Assembly (NCBI GenBank): GCA_029204225.1
Contig: MU832599.1
Location: 1-64,000 of the forward strand
DNA: 64,000 nucleotides
Source of the DNA: Diphasiastrum complanatum
Lineage: Eukaryota > Streptophyta > Lycopodiopsida > Lycopodiales > Lycopodiaceae
Direction of reading: 5' to 3'
Shown here: piece after piece, positions 33,255 to 45,956 of the stretch
Numbering within the stretch: position 1 is the first letter of the stretch
Layout: every line of letters begins with the position of its first letter
The notes under the pieces: generated by a model
Told to the model about the DNA's origin: nothing
What the model saw: only the letters and a program-made list of their open reading frames with translations
Databases searched by the model: none
Position numbers and translations under genes: made by a program

Positions 33255-34546
33255 TTCGCCAAAAATTGCCTGTATAGCACTTTAATGAGGCCCAATGACA
33301 AGCTTATAGAGCAATTTAGACTTCTAAAAGTCAACTTTAAGGTTTGACCAAGAAAGTTTCAGGACCTCCCGCCGCTTTTTCGCCAGATCGGAAGCCAAAT
33401 CGGTGTCATCCTCCAAAATGCCCTTCGTCACCAACTCCTGATTGCTTGCCCACTGGAATGGTGAAAAGACTTTTGGCTTGCTCCGAACACTTTGTCCGCG
33501 ACAATCCCTCTGTTTTTAAGTATCGTACTTGTAGGGTACAATCCTTTCTTGCCCTTAATTTGGAGGATTTTGGCTTTTGGACGGCTCTAAACGGAGAAAA
33601 GGGCTAAAAGATAAGGACCTTTGAAGAAAATACACTATTTCTTCACCTTGAAGTAAAACTTTTCTTCAAATGAATTTGGCCTTCAGGGTCTCTTTCAGCT
33701 TGAAATTTTTTTATGAAGTTGAAGGCTGTTCAGTCCTTTAGACCCCTTCACATGAAATGTGAGATTTGAATTTTGACAATTCAATGGATATCTTCAAATC
33801 CACGGTTCTAGATCATTTCTTGAGAAATCAATCACAGCCGTTGACAAGATCCAATGATCCGCAAGCGATGTGGGCACTGTAACATTCTCCCCTGGCCGCT
33901 AGACCCTTCCATACACGAACTGTTCCTCTCCTCTAGGCGCGCACAACCTGTCCGTCGTGACCCTCTCTATTTCTCTCCTCTGTTTTTCAAGCTTTCAAGC
34001 TTTGGCTATGGTAGAGACCAGTGAAATTTCATCTATCTCTTCCTCTGTGGGTCGCGACTGTCTATGGCCTCTTCAAATCTGCTTCCTGCAAGTACTACGC
34101 CCTTGATCATAGTTTTTCACCTACCAGAAACTCTTTCTTCAGAGAGAAATAAGCTACTTTATAGATAAAAACCCTAGCTATGGGATTTTTGTTGTCTTTT
34201 AAGCTTTAGCTATTCATCCTTTGAGCTCTTCTCGCAGATACCTGTTTGAAAGAGGTTGCCCTACTACAGCTCACTCACTGGAACTGTTAGATTGCCGATT
34301 GGTGAGGAATTGATTGAGTACAGGGTGACAACGCTCTAAAACATGCTCTTTCAAAGAGGCTTACAATTTTGAACTCCTTGTTCTTCTAGAGAAGACACAA
34401 TTGAAACATGCAAATGTCTCAATCCAACTCAATCAAGTTGCTTTGCTGACCAACTGAAACAATTGACTGCAAAGCTTACCGTATCCAATTCTTCAAATTC
34501 TCCAAGAATTTGGTTTCTAGCTAACCTCAAACTGCACCATTCCCAG
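33255..34546 (-). other. Unusually long leader between primer site and gag
   Basis: About 1.3 kb separates the primer-binding site from the first gag codon, where copia elements commonly have 100-200 bp. It contains no recognised gene. Parts (33890-34200) look unlike the rest of the element, with more GC and AAACCCTAGC. This could be captured host 5' sequence or an old insertion; neither is shown. Confidence 0.5.
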
Positions 34547-34558
34547 GCTCTGATACCA
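34547..34558 (-). other. Primer-binding site, initiator Met-tRNA type
   Basis: The reverse complement reads TGGTATCAGAGC and abuts the inner end of the 5' LTR (34559). This is the canonical plant copia primer site. Confidence 0.95.
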
Positions 34559-34900
34559 TGTCAAGGATCTTACTGGCAGTATAGTTAGCTAATTTGCAAG
34601 CAATCTAACTTCAATCAGATAAACAATAAAGAGAGATCACACACCAACCCAAGAGAACACTTCTGAACTATATTCACAAAAGAGACTGAAAGGTATACAT
34701 ACACAGTCTAATTTTTGTGGGGTACCGCTGCATGGCAGTTCGGTCCCCGTTACGGGACGTGTGTCCCAACTTACACTACGTGGACTGTCAAACTGGCACA
34801 CATGCATACCATCACAAAAGCAGTAAAAAAAACTCGAAATCATTGCTAAACACGGAAAGTCATGAACTGTGAGAGAAACTCGGGCTTCCTTATTCTAACA
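34559..34900 (-). repeat. 5' LTR of the complete copia element
   Basis: It starts TGTCAAGGATC and ends TTATTCTAACA in plus orientation, with CATTT directly to the right. It differs from the other LTR at about 16 positions plus a 2-bp A-run indel. Confidence 0.95.
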
Positions 34901-35666
34901 CATTTCCTACCTTATAAAACTACTGATACTGCAGCCCAAATAGCACAAATATTCTTGAAGAATGTTTTCAAGTTCCATGGAATACCGAAGGAGATAGTGA
35001 GTGATATAGATGGCAGGTTTATTTCCACTTTTTGGAAGCTCTTAATGGACAAGTTGGGCACTAAATTGTGCTTAAGTACATCATTTCATCCAGAAACTGA
35101 TGGACAAACGAAAAGGGTCAACCAGTGGTTGGAGTGTTATTTGCAACATTTTTTTTCAGATCACCAGACAAAGTGGGTTGATTGGTTGTACCTTGCTGAA
35201 TTTTGTTATAATAGCACTACACATGTGTCAATTCATATGACACCTTTCTTTGAATTATATGGCCATGAACCATTACAACCCATTAGAAGTTGTAGTTCCA
35301 GCAGTTGTGGACCAGATTCAACACATAAATGATATTTTGAGAGCCAATCGGGAGCATATTAAAGCAGCACAGATACGAATGAAGCAATATGCTGATCAAA
35401 AATGGACTTTTTGTAATTTTGTTGAAGGGGATTTTGTGTATTTAAGGTCACAACCTTACAAATACACTAAGCTGAAGAAAACTCAAAGCGAAAAGTTGGC
35501 TCCGAGATTTTATGGACCCTTCAAGATTGTGAAGAAGATTGGAGAATTACGAACTGAATCTACAATCAACGACCCATATGCATCGTGTGTTCCATGTATC
35601 TCTTCTAAAGAGGAATTTGGGAGAACACTCAACTGCAACTGCTACCCTACCACCGTTGGATCCTGA
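34901..35666 (+). pseudogene. Second chromovirus: integrase core and C-terminus
   Basis: Integrase resumes right of the copia insertion with HFLPYKTTDTAAQIAQIF, FKFHGIPKEIVSDIDGRF and LSTSFHPETDGQTKRVNQ. The catalytic glutamate of the DGQTERVN motif is lysine here (codon 35111-35113), a single G-to-A change. A frameshift near 35280 leads into the C-terminal part (NDILRANREHIKAAQIRMKQ, GDFVYLRSQPYKYT, APRFYGPFKIVKKIG). Combined with the missing 5' half, the element is dead. Confidence 0.85.
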
Positions 35667-35810
35667 GGGTAATATGGTTCTAGAACCAGCCAAAATTGTT
35701 GGATATCGGGACAAGGTATTGCGAAATGGGAAGCTCATCAAAGAATATCTAATTCATTGGAAGAACCTTTCACGACTATTGCCATGAAGCTCTTGGGAAT
35801 GACATTCTCA
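35667..35810 (+). pseudogene. Second chromovirus: chromodomain remnant
   Basis: The frame reads LEPAKIVGYRDKVLRNGKLI, then KEYLIHWKNLS, typical of the first chromodomain strands. The WxxSSWE-like segment follows only after a frameshift near 35780. It lies about 90 bp before the polypurine tract. Confidence 0.7.
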
Positions 35811-35892
35811 ATTGATACTATTTAACTGTATTACTAGAGATATTCAGCGGATGTCTTCATTTTTCAGGACAAAAATGTTCAAGTAGGGGGAG

Positions 35893-36449
35893 TGTCATGT
35901 ACTTCTAGTACATCAGTGTCTATCAATGCCTTAAAATATCCATTGTAAGCTTTGTAGGCCCAAAAGGAACTGTTAGCCTTAAGAACAAGGCGGTTCCCTC
36001 TTTAGGCCCTTCAAAGTAATTAATAAGGATAATAGGCCACTAAGGGCCCATTGTAGGCTAAATAATACTTAACAAGGGCTAACTATCCTTCAAGACAGTT
36101 ATGTTTAGTTAAGTTAGGAGACTTGTCTATAAGTAGGCAAGAGACATCAATTTTGGGATCTTTTGGCTCATTTGCAATTAAGAGAACTAGGAGCTCCATC
36201 TCCTCTTCCTCCTTTGTGAATGTGAGCCTTAAGATCTTGATCTTGCTAGGTCTCATGTGCCCCATCACATGAATTCATGTACTCCTCACACTCTATTATG
36301 GAATCCATCTCCTCTTGAGCTTCACTTTGATATGAGCTTTGTGGTAGCTTGTGGTTATTTTTCATCTTTGGTTCTCTTCAACATAGGTGTGGTAGTTGCC
36401 TCCTTGTTCTAGCTAGCTTGGCTTGGATTGAGAGGTATGGCACATGACA
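35893..36449 (+). repeat. 557-bp 3' LTR of the second chromovirus
   Basis: It begins TGTCATG and ends CATGACA, perfect 7-bp inverted ends. A polypurine tract (AAGTAGGGGGAG) lies directly to its left. The partner 5' LTR is missing from the window, so no target duplication can be tested. Confidence 0.85.
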
Positions 36450-36509
36450 CATGTTTGAATTATCTATTAAATTCATGACTATTACCATTCTTAGATTATT
36501 CTTTAGTCC

Positions 36510-37325
36510 TGGAAGGTTCAACTTTAGAGATCCGATTCTTCAATAAGTTCAACGGTGATGACTTCCACATGTGGAGTTCAAGATGAGGATGATACCGATT
36601 GGAAAAGAATCATGTGGATATGTCAATGGTTTGATAGCCAAACTGGTTGAACTTGAATTATTGACCACTTGGGAAGCAAAGGAGACAAAGCATTACACAT
36701 TGTATCTCTAGGACAACAGATGTCATAACTTATCTCATTCTGAGAAAGAAATTCATATCGCTCAAGATGAGTGAGGGAAATTTAGTCAGTGATCATCTGA
36801 ATGAATTCAAACAACTACCTAATCAACTAGTGGCAGTAGGTTCGCCAGTGGGGGGATGAAGATGCTAATATGTCTATTTTATTTAGTCTTTCTCTATCTT
36901 ACGACAATCTAGTATTGCTCTTGAGCAATACTTTTGCGCTGTTTCTCTAGAAGCTGACAACACGTTTATTACAGAAAGAAGGAAGAAGGAAGAAGGAAAA
37001 AATAAGAGCTTATTATCATCGAATAACAAGATAATTGCCTTGTATTTGAATACGCAACAATTTTAAAGGAAGAAGAATTTTAAGGACAAGAAGATGAAAG
37101 CTGAGCAAACTAATTCAAACCAGCAACAACAACACGATCGACAACAACAAAAATCCAGGACCAAACTCTTCTGCAAGTACTACAAGAGAACCAATCATGA
37201 CATCACGGATTGTCGAGTTCTCAAGCACAATGAAGTGAAAAAGATTCAATAGCAGCATGATGGAGGTTCAAATTCCACTCGAAACTCCCAAGAAGATTCG
37301 ACACTGTTAATGGTACAATAAGCAT
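36510..37325 (+). pseudogene. Copia gag remnant
   Basis: Frames with stops read FFNKFNGDDFHMWSSR, SLKMSEGNLVSDHLNEFKQL, then a lysine-rich and glutamine-rich tail and FCKYYKRTNHDITDCR. The last is a zinc knuckle with its second cysteine replaced by tyrosine. LTRs and the rest of the element are not seen. Confidence 0.6.
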
Positions 37326-37785
37326 ATCCAGGTATTGTGTTATAAACTAGTTTATGCGCTAGTTTATGCATGCATTGATGTCAGTATGCCACAAACTCAT
37401 TCATAGCAATCTGACCACCAACGATGGCTCCTACAAATCCAAGTGTTCGAAGCAAGTATTCAGAGCAAGTATTGATGCTAAAGTGGGCGCATTTTTCTCA
37501 TGCATGCATTCGTAACTCATGATGCTATATTCAGCGATGCAATGAAATGCTATTGAAGCTATCCTTACTTTTGATATCAGTGTATTCATATTAGAAGTAG
37601 ACAAGTATGAAGGCGACTTACCAATGTTATTCGAAGGTAGCTTTCCAGTTGCTAAAACATGGGCACCAACACTGCAACCCTTGGTACGCTAGAAGAAGGA
37701 GAAGAGAAGAGAGGAGAGAGGCCGTGGAGAAGGTAGGAGCAAAGTGCTCTCTTTATGTAGATGATGCCAATCTGAAAGAGTGTAG
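37326..37785. other. Short non-coding stretch
   Basis: No domain or element boundary is recognised between the gag remnant and the hairpin. Confidence 0.4.
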
Positions 37786-37830
37786 AAGAAGCAACCGATC
37801 GTATCCGTAGGATACGATCGGTTGCTTCTT
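37786..37830. repeat. Perfect 21-bp hairpin with 3-base loop
   Basis: The left arm (37786-37806, AAGAAGCAACC through GTATCC) and right arm (37810-37830) are exact reverse complements around the loop GTA. The next base pair does not match. The structure sits between the copia gag remnant and the RT gene and is not an element end that I recognise. Confidence 0.9.
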
Positions 37831-37924
37831 GACCGTTGATGATCTTGACCATTGAGGTGGTATTAAGAACATTTAGTGGTTTGAAAATTTCCCTCCAAAA
37901 GCCATAAGAAGTCACATAACTTTT

Positions 37925-39700
<1,776 letters not shown>

Positions 39701-39942
39701 GTTAGGGTAAATTGGAGTGAATATCAAAAATGAATATCCCATTGCTAAGTATAAATGAATATAGCTACCCCATAGCTAATATCCTTTATGCGACGAGTGA
39801 TTAGTGGCTTGTAGCAGGTTTCGCCGCTCCATTGGCTCATCTTGCTAGTGCCCAAAGTGAGCCTCCACCTAAGGATACTTATTATTTAGGTAGCACTTAT
39901 CATGTAAAAGAGGAAAGAGAGGCGAAGAAGAAAGGGGCGAGA

Positions 39943-39956
39943 TTAGGGTTAGGGTT
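39943..39956 (-). promoter_or_regulatory. Telo-box-like motif upstream of the uL18-like gene
   Basis: TTAGGGTTAGGGTT reads AACCCTAACCCTAA on the minus strand. Telo boxes (AAACCCTAA) are frequent in promoters and 5' leaders of plant ribosomal-protein genes. It lies about 460 bp before the proposed start codon. Function is inferred from position. Confidence 0.4.
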
Positions 39957-40412
39957 GGGAAATTGTTGCAATTGCCGTCCCATCCCATGAAGGAGGAGCA
40001 GCAGCGGCATCAGCTATGGAGTGAGGCGGATATAGATACTACTGTCTGTGTCGTTGCACTGACATCAATTCCCTTGGCAAAGCATGATCTCACACCAATT
40101 CAAAGTTGAAAGAGCGTTAAAAGGTGGTGGCAACAAGAATTCTGAAGTACATTGTTGAATCAAGATGGAGGTAAGCGTTTGGTGATGTAGAGTGCAGCCT
40201 TCTCAAGCTCATTCACTTGCGAGGTCGGATGTTCATGACTTTCGGATGAGAATAACTGCTTGTTTATGAGAAAACTGAATGATGGGAATGGTGGCATCCC
40301 TTTTTTCGATGTTTTTCGGCCTTGTCATCCAAAATCAGCAATTGTATCACAAGCTTGGATCGCAGGGTGCGGTTTACGGTATTTGATTTGGGCAATAGTG
40401 AGGAAAGCAAGC

Positions 40413-40754
40413 ATGGGGTGGAGCGCAGTGGGATGGTACACAAAGCCCTTTGTTTTAAGACTACATTTCACCAACAAATTCGTGTCTGCGGTAGTGGTGC
40501 AACGGCCCATTGGGCGAATAGTAGCAGCAGCCACATCTCAAGAAACTCAGCTGAGGAAACAGATTGGGGACACAGCAGGAGTGGCAGCAGCAGCAAAGAT
40601 TGGGGAGATTTTACTGGAAAAAATGAGGTTGACAGAGGTATCTGTAGTCGGGTTTAATCTGGAGAAAGCACTTCAAAAAACTCATCAGCGAGATCATGAG
40701 AAGATCAGAATAATTACAGATATCTTAAGCCGAAATGGAATCAAATTCATCTGA
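40413..40754 (+). CDS. uL18-family ribosomal protein, probably organellar
   Basis: The 113-residue frame from ATG 40413 reads MGWSAVGWYTKPFVLRLHFT, NKFVSAVVVQRPIGRIVAAA, TSQETQLRKQ and later AAAKIGEILLEKMRLTEVSV, ending IRIITDILSRNGIKFI. The AAATSQE...AAAAKIGEILLEK...DILSRNGI layout matches bacterial-type uL18, a 5S-rRNA-binding large-subunit protein. Plant organelle-type homologues are about this length. I chose this ATG because similarity starts there; the frame is open back to 40260 without support. A donor-like GTAAGC at 40171 and an acceptor-like CAG at 40365 suggest a 5'-leader intron. No stop or frameshift interrupts it. It could be an active gene or a recent retrocopy. Confidence 0.65.
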   Translation: MGWSAVGWYTKPFVLRLHFTNKFVSAVVVQRPIGRIVAAATSQETQLRKQIGDTAGVAAAAKIGEILLEKMRLTEVSVVGFNLEKALQKTHQRDHEKIRIITDILSRNGIKFI

Positions 40755-43084
40755 GTATGTCCCATTCCGAAAAGACAATTTCGATCAAAGCATATGGTGA
40801 ATATCGAGAAACAGTGTTAAAGACAGCAGCATTCAACAATCTGCACAGTAGCCGTTTTCAAAGGGTTTCTTGGAAGCTTTTGGCGATGATCCGAGGGCTA
40901 TGAAGAACTTAAGGGTTCAACCCAGGAATAAGAACAAGTCATTCAAGAAATCACTGCATGAAGCTACATTGCACAACTGGTTCAAGGGCTTATTTTTGTC
41001 ACTGACACTGAGCAGCAATGTTTTTGGAGACGATGGAACTCCCAGCTCTTGAAGATGCTGTATCCTAAGAGGATGTAAAGGTATGGAAAAAGCTTTCAAA
41101 ATGCTGAGATGGACTCAGTTCACGAGGATGGTACATGATGTTGGCAGATTTATCAAAAGGAAGGTCGATTGCATAAATGCAAGCGGAACTTCAAGCATCA
41201 GCTGAAATCAGATGAAAGTATTGACAGTTACAAGTCTCCGTGCAGGGCTAAAGTGTGTCACTACTCTTAAGCTGATCTCCATCAAGATAACATCAATCAT
41301 AGTGCACTTATATCTTGTTATAGCTTTTTGGGATAAAATGCATGTGTAGCTGATACTTGTACGCATTTGAAAAATACTCCGGGATTAAAATGGTTACACT
41401 TGCCTTGTATATGGATTTCATCCTGGTTAGCAAGAGTAGAAAAAGCATTAGAAGCGTTAAGAATGATCAAGTTTTGGAAACTTCTAGTTGAAGCAGAATT
41501 TAGAAGAATCTACACTTGCACACCTTAGACCAGCCCAAATGCCACCAAACCCTAAGATTAACCGCTTACTAAATGTAGGGCACTCCCAAAAGTCAAGATA
41601 GGGCCCCTAAACAAAATTAGACCCCTAAGGACCCACGAGTTAGTACATGACCAAAATTGGGTCCAACTGAACTTAAAACAAACTTAAGATGGCCTAAATA
41701 ATTAAATACCCATGGTTACACAAATCTCGACCTTTTGGGTCAAAGTGACCTATGGATTAACTTCAGCATAGTCATTTATTTCTAACAGAAAATGATTCTT
41801 TTTTGGTGAAGCAAGAGTGTTTCTGCTGCATGATAAGTATTTCGTCTGTTCAGGGCCTTATTGCGTAAATTTACTGTAATCCAAAGGCGAAATAGTCTGT
41901 TTGCAATGAGTTGTTAAAAGGATGTCAGGCTCTTGTGTGTGCTGGAAACTAGCTCTTTCCCTTTTCAAACTTAGAGATCAGAAAATGTGATACGCTGCAG
42001 AATGTGACAATCGATCAGATGAGGAACCTTTGGCTCTTGGAATGGCACATGCACAAGACGAGGATATGTCTTCGACCGGTCGCATCATTCTTGTGGTGGT
42101 GGGAACCGAGTCCTATGACGGGTAAAGAAAACTGTGTATTTTCTACATCTAAAGCAATGCGTTTCAAGGAAAAATAATAGCAACAATGATTATAGTTATA
42201 ACCTGGTTACCCTGTAATATTTTCACAGATTGATGACTTTTTATAAGTACCTGACCAATTACTTGCTTCTGATAGTGTTAAGAATATTAGGAACATTAGC
42301 TAGAAAATAAGAGCATTTACAGACTTCACATTCTAGTAGTTTTATAGACTTAAAGATGCTCTATCTATATATTGTATAAGGGCTATGCGTCTTTTGCATG
42401 TTGCTCAGAGTGAAAGCGCTATCAGAAAGGCCCTCATTAGTGTCCCATGAAAACAATTATTTTGTGACATCCATGGGGTGTGATGCAGACCTACCTCCGG
42501 AAATTCAGTTCTTTGGAGACTTTCATTACACAGTGCTTCCAAGAATTGATCAGGTTATGTACTTAAGAACATGTTTGAAGCATAGCATCAAGGACAGATG
42601 AAAATGGGAGCATGTGTCAAAGAATCAACAATTCCCTCATGAGGAAAGAAGAAAATCTGATACTAAATCCCCTTGCAACAGCCTCTGGAAAAGAATCCTT
42701 TTGTTGAAGAGCTACTTCAGAACAGCTCTCAAGTACACGGAAATGGAAGACTTATAAAATGAGCCCAATGATAGGGTTACTTATAAGGTCCTAGTCTCCC
42801 TCCCCTATAAATTTTATGGATGAGACACATGTGACAAAAGATCAAACAGTACATATGTTCTTCTCAAGCCACCTAGTGGGTTTACTGATTCCTCTGACTT
42901 ATATGTGTGTCAGATACATGAATTGGAAATTGACAAAGTGTATAGGTACCCCATAATGTCTACAGAATCCACAACCTGAATTTTCATTTTCATTTTCTGT
43001 TTGCACACATTCTTTGCTAGCTTGAAAAGGTGGATGTGAGGAGCATTGTTTGGTGGTATTCGTAGTGAGACAATTTGGGAGTAT
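40755..43084. other. Downstream region of the uL18-like gene, no second gene recognised
   Basis: The 3' flank contains short open frames (40870-41052, 42398-42601) without recognisable domains. They are probably untranslated or intergenic DNA. No LTR or repeat boundary was detected, so this is one of the few stretches that may be unique host sequence. Confidence 0.4.
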
Positions 43085-43130
43085 AGTTGAAAGCTAAGGA
43101 AGCGGGGGTTGGGCGCGAAAGCGCGTCCGG

Positions 43131-43249
43131 GTGCGTGCGTCCGCGCCCGGGTGTGTCCTGGGGTGGGCGCAAATTTTCAAATTTTTTTTTTACATGTATT
43201 TTAGCTCAAAAAAAAAAAGTGGATGCGCCCGGGCGCCGGACGCAGGCAC
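43131..43249. repeat. GC-rich imperfect inverted repeat
   Basis: The left arm, GTGCGTGCGTCCGCGCCCGG (43131-43150), pairs with CCCGGGCGCCGGACGCAGGC (from 43228) with about two changes, around a 76-bp AT-rich centre. Base composition is sharply different from the flanks. Confidence 0.7.
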
Positions 43250-43284
43250 AAAAATGGGGAAAACCCCCCGGACGCGCATGTCTC

Positions 43285-43613
43285 GAAAGAAATTGAATTG
43301 ATACTGATTCTTTTTACATGGCTTTCACTTCAATTGAAAAGCAACTAGAGTGTCGTATGGAGAATGATTTTATGTAAATTTATTTCATTTTTGACTTTGT
43401 ATTCGCAGTGGCTGAAAGACATCAATTTCTTTCTGGAGATTGAATTGATATTGATTCTTTTTACATGGCTTTCACTTTATTCTACAGTACGTCAATTGAA
43501 AAGCAACAACAGTGTCTTATGGAGAATAGAGTACTCTTTTGTATGTTTTTTTCATTTTTGACTTCGTATTCGCAGTGGCTGAAAGACATTAATTTCCTTC
43601 TGGAGATTGTAAG
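43285..43613. repeat. Two tandem copies of a ~150-165-bp unit
   Basis: ATTGAATTGATACTGATTCT near 43291 recurs as ATTGAATTGATATTGATTCT near 43440. GTGGCTGAAAGACATCAATT near 43409 recurs near 43575. The second unit is about 16 bp longer. No coding potential is recognised. Confidence 0.85.
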
Positions 43614-43737
43614 CTTTACTTTTAATGCTAGTCTTGAGAAACCAATTCTTTGTTAATGATATTAGGTGTGGCTTATTATGCCAAAATTGAGGCAATATAA
43701 TGCACAGTATGTGCCTCGTCTCTTATTGGCACAAAGG

Positions 43738-44230
43738 AGATTACGCCCGGCACCTCGCGTTGATCCCGATGTGTCCCAGGCACCATCCGGTCCTGCCCGC
43801 TGTGCTGCCCAGTACCCGAGTGCCCAAGACATTTCGGGACCGGCAGATTTTGGGACCATAAGTTTTTTGGGCATTGGGAAATTACGGGGCCACATGGCAT
43901 TTTTAAAACTATACCATAAGCTTCTGAGAGAAGTAACCACTGCTGCTTATTTTTTGAAATAAGCACTTTACTCCCAAATGCGTGCAGGTGCGGGATCAGG
44001 TGGTGCTCGCAGATGTGCCCGTGCGCACCCGGGAAAACTATGGGGACCCGGGTCCGTGCGCGTGCTCAGGAAAAATTCGGGACCCATGTGCCCGGGAGAA
44101 TTCGATACCTGCAAAAAAAACCTGGGACCTGTGCAAAAAAATGTCGGGCAAGGTCTGGGCAGTGCGACGCCACATGTCACACAGGCACGGGAGCAGGAGT
44201 TACTTCCCCTCCTGTGCCAACAAGTGACTT
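43738..44230. other. GC-rich non-coding patch with CGGGACC-like motifs
   Basis: Motifs such as CGGGACC, TGGGACC, GGGACCCGGG and CCCGGGAG recur on both sides of an AT-rich centre (43880-43980). Overlapping frames on both strands are open, but the residues look like low-complexity GC-rich DNA, not a protein. Confidence 0.5.
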
Positions 44231-45956
44231 CGCAGTATGTGGTCCACCCTAAAAGACAAAATAGTCCAATGTCCAATATGCATTTACCTCCCCATTATGC
44301 ATGAAAGTTACTTCACTTACTATCATCAGTTACCACCATCAAAACAGAAAAAAAAACGAATTTTTTTGAATTTACTAAAAAATGCACCTGCAATTAATGA
44401 TATAGAATGGGCTGCATAATCTCATTCTGCTTGGTGTGGCCTCATGGCTCGCCCTTTTGGGCTCGCCAAGACAGCCTTATCATGCAGGATGGGCCCAATC
44501 CATTTCTAATGCATTCTTAATCAAGTAATAAAATCTTAATGTGTGGATTTACAAGCTTTTCATATTGTATTTTTCATTATTTAAGATATTTTATAAAATA
44601 ATTATGCAAGAATAATTTTACATACAACATCTATACTTACAATGTTAGGCAAGGCTGACTTGCATATGCTTCCTAGGTGACATGATTTAAGTTATTTAGC
44701 GATGATCTAACGATTAACATACATTTTGTGTGCACCGTGTCAATTGATAAGCCTTGGAGGGAAATTTAGGAAGTTTGCACATTATTTTGGTGATGCTTGA
44801 ATGTTAACAATCTTGGGAGTTGACACATGTGCAATGTTGGTGAAAATTGGATAGTAAAAGTCTTTTTCCAATAACAACAAAGAAAAGAGAGTATTGTACA
44901 CCCACCATGTCATTTCCAGGTTAGAAAAAAAATTTCAATCTGAAAAGCTTGTTCGTATCTCTGAAAAGGCTAGCTCGAGGCCCATCTCCACTTTTGTAGG
45001 AGAACGATTATGTAGGTATTTGCATTACCTCTGAAGCTGGGCATATAGATTTTATCCTTAAAATCATTGACATTTGTTTTTTTCAGGCTTCAGCTTTTTT
45101 CCATTTCTTTCACAATATTGATACGAGTATAAAGCTTCATCGCATTCCGATATTGAGGTGATTGCCTATCACAGAATTCCAATTCTTGTTGTATCCATTG
45201 ACAAGGGCATGAATAGCAATAGGATTAGCAACACTTTGAATACCTTATATGTAAAAGAATATTTGGTGTTGTGTAAAGCATTGTTATCATTATACATGGG
45301 TTGCACATTTATTGGTCCATTGAAGGTCATTTTTCTTTATAGTTTTGAGTTGCGACACTACTTTCTATTCATTATTGTAATTGAGTTGACTTTGATTCCA
45401 AACCGATGCTTTAACAGTCAAGGGTTGCAGAAGGACAATGGTGCTATTACCATTGGCAATTGGTTTTTGTGAAATAATAATCAAGGTAGATTCAAACTAG
45501 TCATCATTATGTCAAAAATATCTTAATTATTTTACAATTATGGCCATGTTTGTATACTTTGTTCTACACTATCGTGAATAGTAGTTGGAACTTTGTCTGA
45601 ATTAGTTAAATCCTTACTCAAATTTCTTTCACCCCATCATTCACGTCACTAGTAGTGGGGTCTTTAGTATGGCCTGACTTTTTAATGTCCCATATGTAAA
45701 TTGGTGATGACTTTTTATTATGTCCCATATGTAGATTGGTGATGAATACTGAGATGATGATACTTGCACAATGTTGGTTTTGTTTAGCTGATCACTATTT
45801 CATTCTATTATCTTGAAACTTGAGCTTAAATGGAGAAGTCATGAAAGTTCAAAAATTGACATAAGAAAACAAAAGTATAAAACTTACAAAGGGATCTCAA
45901 CAAAATCTACAAATAAATTCACGAACGAGAAATTTTTTTATTTCTAATATGGTGAG
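44231..45956. other. AT-rich stretch without a recognised gene
   Basis: No domain is seen. A short doubled motif, GTCCCATATGTAAATTGGTGATGA then GTCCCATATGTAGATTGGTGATGA, lies at about 45685-45755 with a ~41-bp period. Confidence 0.45.

Larger units (their letters stand above)
29308..34900 (-). mobile_element. Ty1/copia element with both LTRs, RNase H missing
   Basis: The 5593-bp element has 340-bp and 342-bp LTRs (about 95% identical by eye, mostly transitions), a met-tRNA primer site, a polypurine tract (GGGAGAG on the minus strand beside 29648) and a perfect CATTT target duplication (29303-29307 and 34901-34905). Domain order on the minus strand is gag, protease, integrase, RT. Frameshifts, an in-frame stop in RT, a 59-bp duplication and loss of the whole RNase H domain make it defective. 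It sits inside the integrase gene of the second chromovirus. Confidence 0.95.

Noticed and set aside
39943-39956. Interstitial telomere repeat
   Set aside because: Only two TTAGGG-like units; better explained as a telo-box-type promoter motif.
43666-44304. Overlapping open frames on both strands in the GC-rich patch
   Set aside because: Several phases are open at once, as expected for GC-rich DNA with few stops. None shows a domain or codon bias.
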